DNA of 23,874 nt from Microbacteriaceae bacterium UBA4731 (GTDB lineage: Bacteria > Actinomycetota > Actinomycetes > Actinomycetales > Microbacteriaceae). The stretch is taken from assembly GCA_002404115.1 (NCBI GenBank), contig DHJB01000046.1, forward strand, positions 4,795 to 28,668. Direction: 5' to 3'. The position numbers and the translations under genes were made by a program. This document shows positions 22,456 to 23,874 of the stretch, piece by piece. Within the stretch, counting starts at the first letter, position 1. Each line of letters begins with the position of its first letter. The notes beneath the pieces are model-generated. The model made no database searches. It saw only the letters and a list, made by a program, of their open reading frames with translations, and was not told the DNA's origin.

Positions 22456-22935
22456 CTAGAACGGGGGCGGCCCGAGGATCTCGACCGCACCAGGCTCCAT
22501 CGCCGCCGCCTCGCGGACTCGGTCCAAGTCAATGGGCGGGGGCGCCTCACCTGGGATGGCGGGGTTGCTGGCGTGGCGGTAGAAGGCCTCGCCACCTCCG
22601 GGGGTCTGCAGGCACAGCATCCGCATCTGCGTCGAGGTCACCATGAACGCGTGTGGGATGCCACGGGGGATGATCGCGATGCCACCGGCGTGCAGTGGTC
22701 GTTTCTCTCCGTCGACGTAAAGTATGATCTCACCTTCGAGGATGTAGAGCGTCTCGTCCGCACCCGGGTGCCGGTGCAGTACCGTCACCTTTCCAGCGTC
22801 CTCAAGATCCTCGAACATCAGGAACGCCCCTCCGGTCTCACTCTCGGTGGCTTTCCATGTCTGCAATCCGCCACCGCAGAACCAACGTTGTTCACCCTCA
22901 TCACTCTCGCGCACCGTGACAGCCTGCGTTTTCAT
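22456..22935 (-). CDS. cupin domain-containing protein
   Basis: A 159-residue single-domain cupin. Metal ligands are visible: H54, H56 and E61 in VLHRHPGADETLYILEGE, and H95 in PRGIPHAF. It resembles quercetinase-like small cupins, but enzymatic activity cannot be assumed. The ATG at 22935 has AAGGA 5 bases upstream; the open frame upstream of it is not coding. It is divergent from a TetR regulator, which probably controls it. The protein ends EILGPPPF, and its TAG stop lies exactly at the IS5 end; relatives may continue a few residues, so the insertion may have trimmed the C-terminus. Confidence 0.9.
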   Translation of the reverse strand: MKTQAVTVRESDEGEQRWFCGGGLQTWKATESETGGAFLMFEDLEDAGKVTVLHRHPGADETLYILEGEIILYVDGEKRPLHAGGIAIIPRGIPHAFMVTSTQMRMLCLQTPGGGEAFYRHASNPAIPGEAPPPIDLDRVREAAAMEPGAVEILGPPPF

Positions 22936-22971
22936 GACGTCCTTCTTCCAAATTTCATGGTCCTTCAGTCC

Positions 22972-22997
22972 TATAACGACACTAAGGTACCATGTGT
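22972..22997. promoter_or_regulatory. divergent promoter and imperfect palindrome between cupin and tetR
   Basis: TATAAC (22972-22977) is a good -10 for the TetR gene; the -35 is unclear. Just downstream ACAC (22979-22982), GGTACC (22986-22991) and GTGT (22994-22997) make a near-palindrome that overlaps the TetR start codon, a plausible TetR operator. Confidence 0.45.
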
Positions 22998-23615
22998 AGC
23001 ATGTCAATACCCTACGAACGGTCTGGACGCACTCGGCAGAAGCTGCGCACGCGTAACGAACTGATCGCCGCAGCGCGCACGCTTGTGGCTCAAGGCGGAT
23101 CGGCGCCCACTGTCGAGGATGCAGCCGCTGCGGCATCCATCTCACGCACGACCGCCTACAGGTACTTTCCCAATCAGAAGGCACTACTTGTCGCTGCTCA
23201 TCCAGAGACGGAGATGACAACACTCCTGCCGCCCGACATCGGCATCGACCCGGAGACTCGACTCCATGCTGCCGTCAAGGCCTTTACCCAGATGGTGATC
23301 GAGACAGAGCATCTGCAGCGCACCATGCTGCGATTTTCTCTCGAATCGGACACCGTTCCCCGTGACCTGCCGTTGCGGAAAGGTCGGGCGATCGGGTGGT
23401 TCGAAGACGCGCTCGCCCCGCTTCGGCCTCAACTGACCGAGCCGGGCGTGCACCAGCTCGCCGTGGCCATCCGCAGCGCCGTCGGCATCGAGTCGCTCGT
23501 CTGGCTCACCGATGTCGCTGGCCTTCCCCGCGACCAGGCGACTGAGCTCATGCTGTGGGCGGCGCAGGCCCTGCTACACCACGCCCTGGCCAACGGTTTG
23601 CCGAACAGCGACTAG
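22992..23615 (+). CDS. TetR/AcrR family transcriptional regulator
   Basis: A 207-residue one-component repressor. The N-terminal DNA-binding domain (about 12-60) includes TRNELIAAARTLVAQGG and the helix-turn-helix TVEDAAAAASISRTTAYRYFPNQKAL (region ~38-63). The C-terminal ligand-binding domain is helical and of unknown specificity. The ATG at 22992 has AAGG 5 bases upstream; a second ATG at 23001 is possible. It is divergent from the cupin gene with a 56-base gap carrying a -10 and a near-palindrome, so it most likely represses the cupin and itself in response to a small molecule, possibly the cupin substrate. Confidence 0.9.
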   Translation: MCSMSIPYERSGRTRQKLRTRNELIAAARTLVAQGGSAPTVEDAAAAASISRTTAYRYFPNQKALLVAAHPETEMTTLLPPDIGIDPETRLHAAVKAFTQMVIETEHLQRTMLRFSLESDTVPRDLPLRKGRAIGWFEDALAPLRPQLTEPGVHQLAVAIRSAVGIESLVWLTDVAGLPRDQATELMLWAAQALLHHALANGLPNSD

Positions 23616-23686
23616 ACGGGCACTGGTCGCAGGCATAGCCTCGGCAGCAGCGAAGAGTTCGCTGCAACGATGCGCGGAGGCTAACG

Positions 23687-23857
23687 ATGAGCGACGAAAA
23701 AGGCGGACCAGACAGCCCGGTGGGCGACTTGTCGGAAGAAGGGCAGACCGAGGTTGGTCCGTACCGCTCCCTCACCAATATCGAAAACAGGGAGCAGGCT
23801 GACCTTGAGGCGGTTGCGGACAAGGAAGCCGAGGGAAAATCCGGTCAGGACGAGTGA
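23687..23857 (+). CDS. small acidic hypothetical protein, 56 residues
   Basis: MSDEKGGPDSPVGDLSEEGQ is followed by a tyrosine-containing central segment (VGPYRSLTNIENREQ) and an acidic helix (ADLEAVADKEAEGKSG). It is rich in Asp, Glu and Gly, with no cysteine and no membrane segment, and is probably disordered. GGAGG lies 6 bases before the ATG, the best ribosome binding site in this part of the window, which supports a real gene despite its size. It lies 71 bases after the TetR gene in the same direction. No family is recognised. Confidence 0.7.
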   Translation: MSDEKGGPDSPVGDLSEEGQTEVGPYRSLTNIENREQADLEAVADKEAEGKSGQDE

Positions 23858-23874
23858 GGCTCGACCCGGCGGAC

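Overview
The window looks like chromosomal DNA of a high-GC actinobacterium. GC-rich third positions, several leaderless-looking starts, the LLM-oxidoreductase/FMN-reductase pair and a bkd cluster beside an Lrp-type regulator all point to Micrococcales, probably Microbacteriaceae (inference, not tested by search). Genes are dense, with many 1-4 base overlaps. No rRNA, tRNA, CRISPR array, prophage or replication origin was seen.

Layout. 1-3225: a minus-strand 2-oxoacid dehydrogenase operon (E1 alpha, E1 beta, E2; E2 runs off the left edge) with a divergent Lrp/AsnC regulator. A 9-bp inverted repeat lies in the shared upstream region and overlaps the regulator's start codon. 3292-5222: a GNAT acetyltransferase, an aminoglycoside-phosphotransferase-fold kinase and a second GNAT gene broken by three same-direction frameshifts. 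5333-7378: a cysteine-free ArsR regulator translationally coupled to a SulP anion transporter, behind a clear promoter with an inverted-repeat operator. 7390-10004: polynucleotide phosphorylase with a strong 3' hairpin and a long, structured 5' leader. 10026-11934: an LLM flavin monooxygenase and its partner FMN reductase. 12026-14927: a GH13 alpha-glucosidase, and convergently a fructosamine-kinase-family protein coupled to a VanZ-like membrane protein. 14971-16572: a long perfect hairpin and an APC amino acid permease. 16703-18165: an aldo/keto reductase and a DJ-1/PfpI protein.

From about 18.17 to 22.46 kb the character changes. Short hypothetical genes alternate with gene remnants: the first ~55 codons of apbE, the last ~19 codons of a short-chain dehydrogenase, a frameshifted unknown gene, an internal piece of an MFS transporter, and an IS5-family element missing its 3' end. 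This is a rearrangement scar or insertion hot spot. An intact small set survives inside it: a YjdM zinc-ribbon protein and several small membrane or soluble proteins. 22456-23857: a cupin gene whose stop codon abuts the IS end, a divergent TetR regulator, and a 56-residue acidic ORF with an excellent ribosome binding site.

I found no convincing undescribed multi-gene system. The most interesting signals are regulatory (pnp leader, ArsR-SulP promoter, bkd/Lrp operator), the string of truncated genes at 18-22 kb, and an apparent excess of the heptamer CGGATGC.
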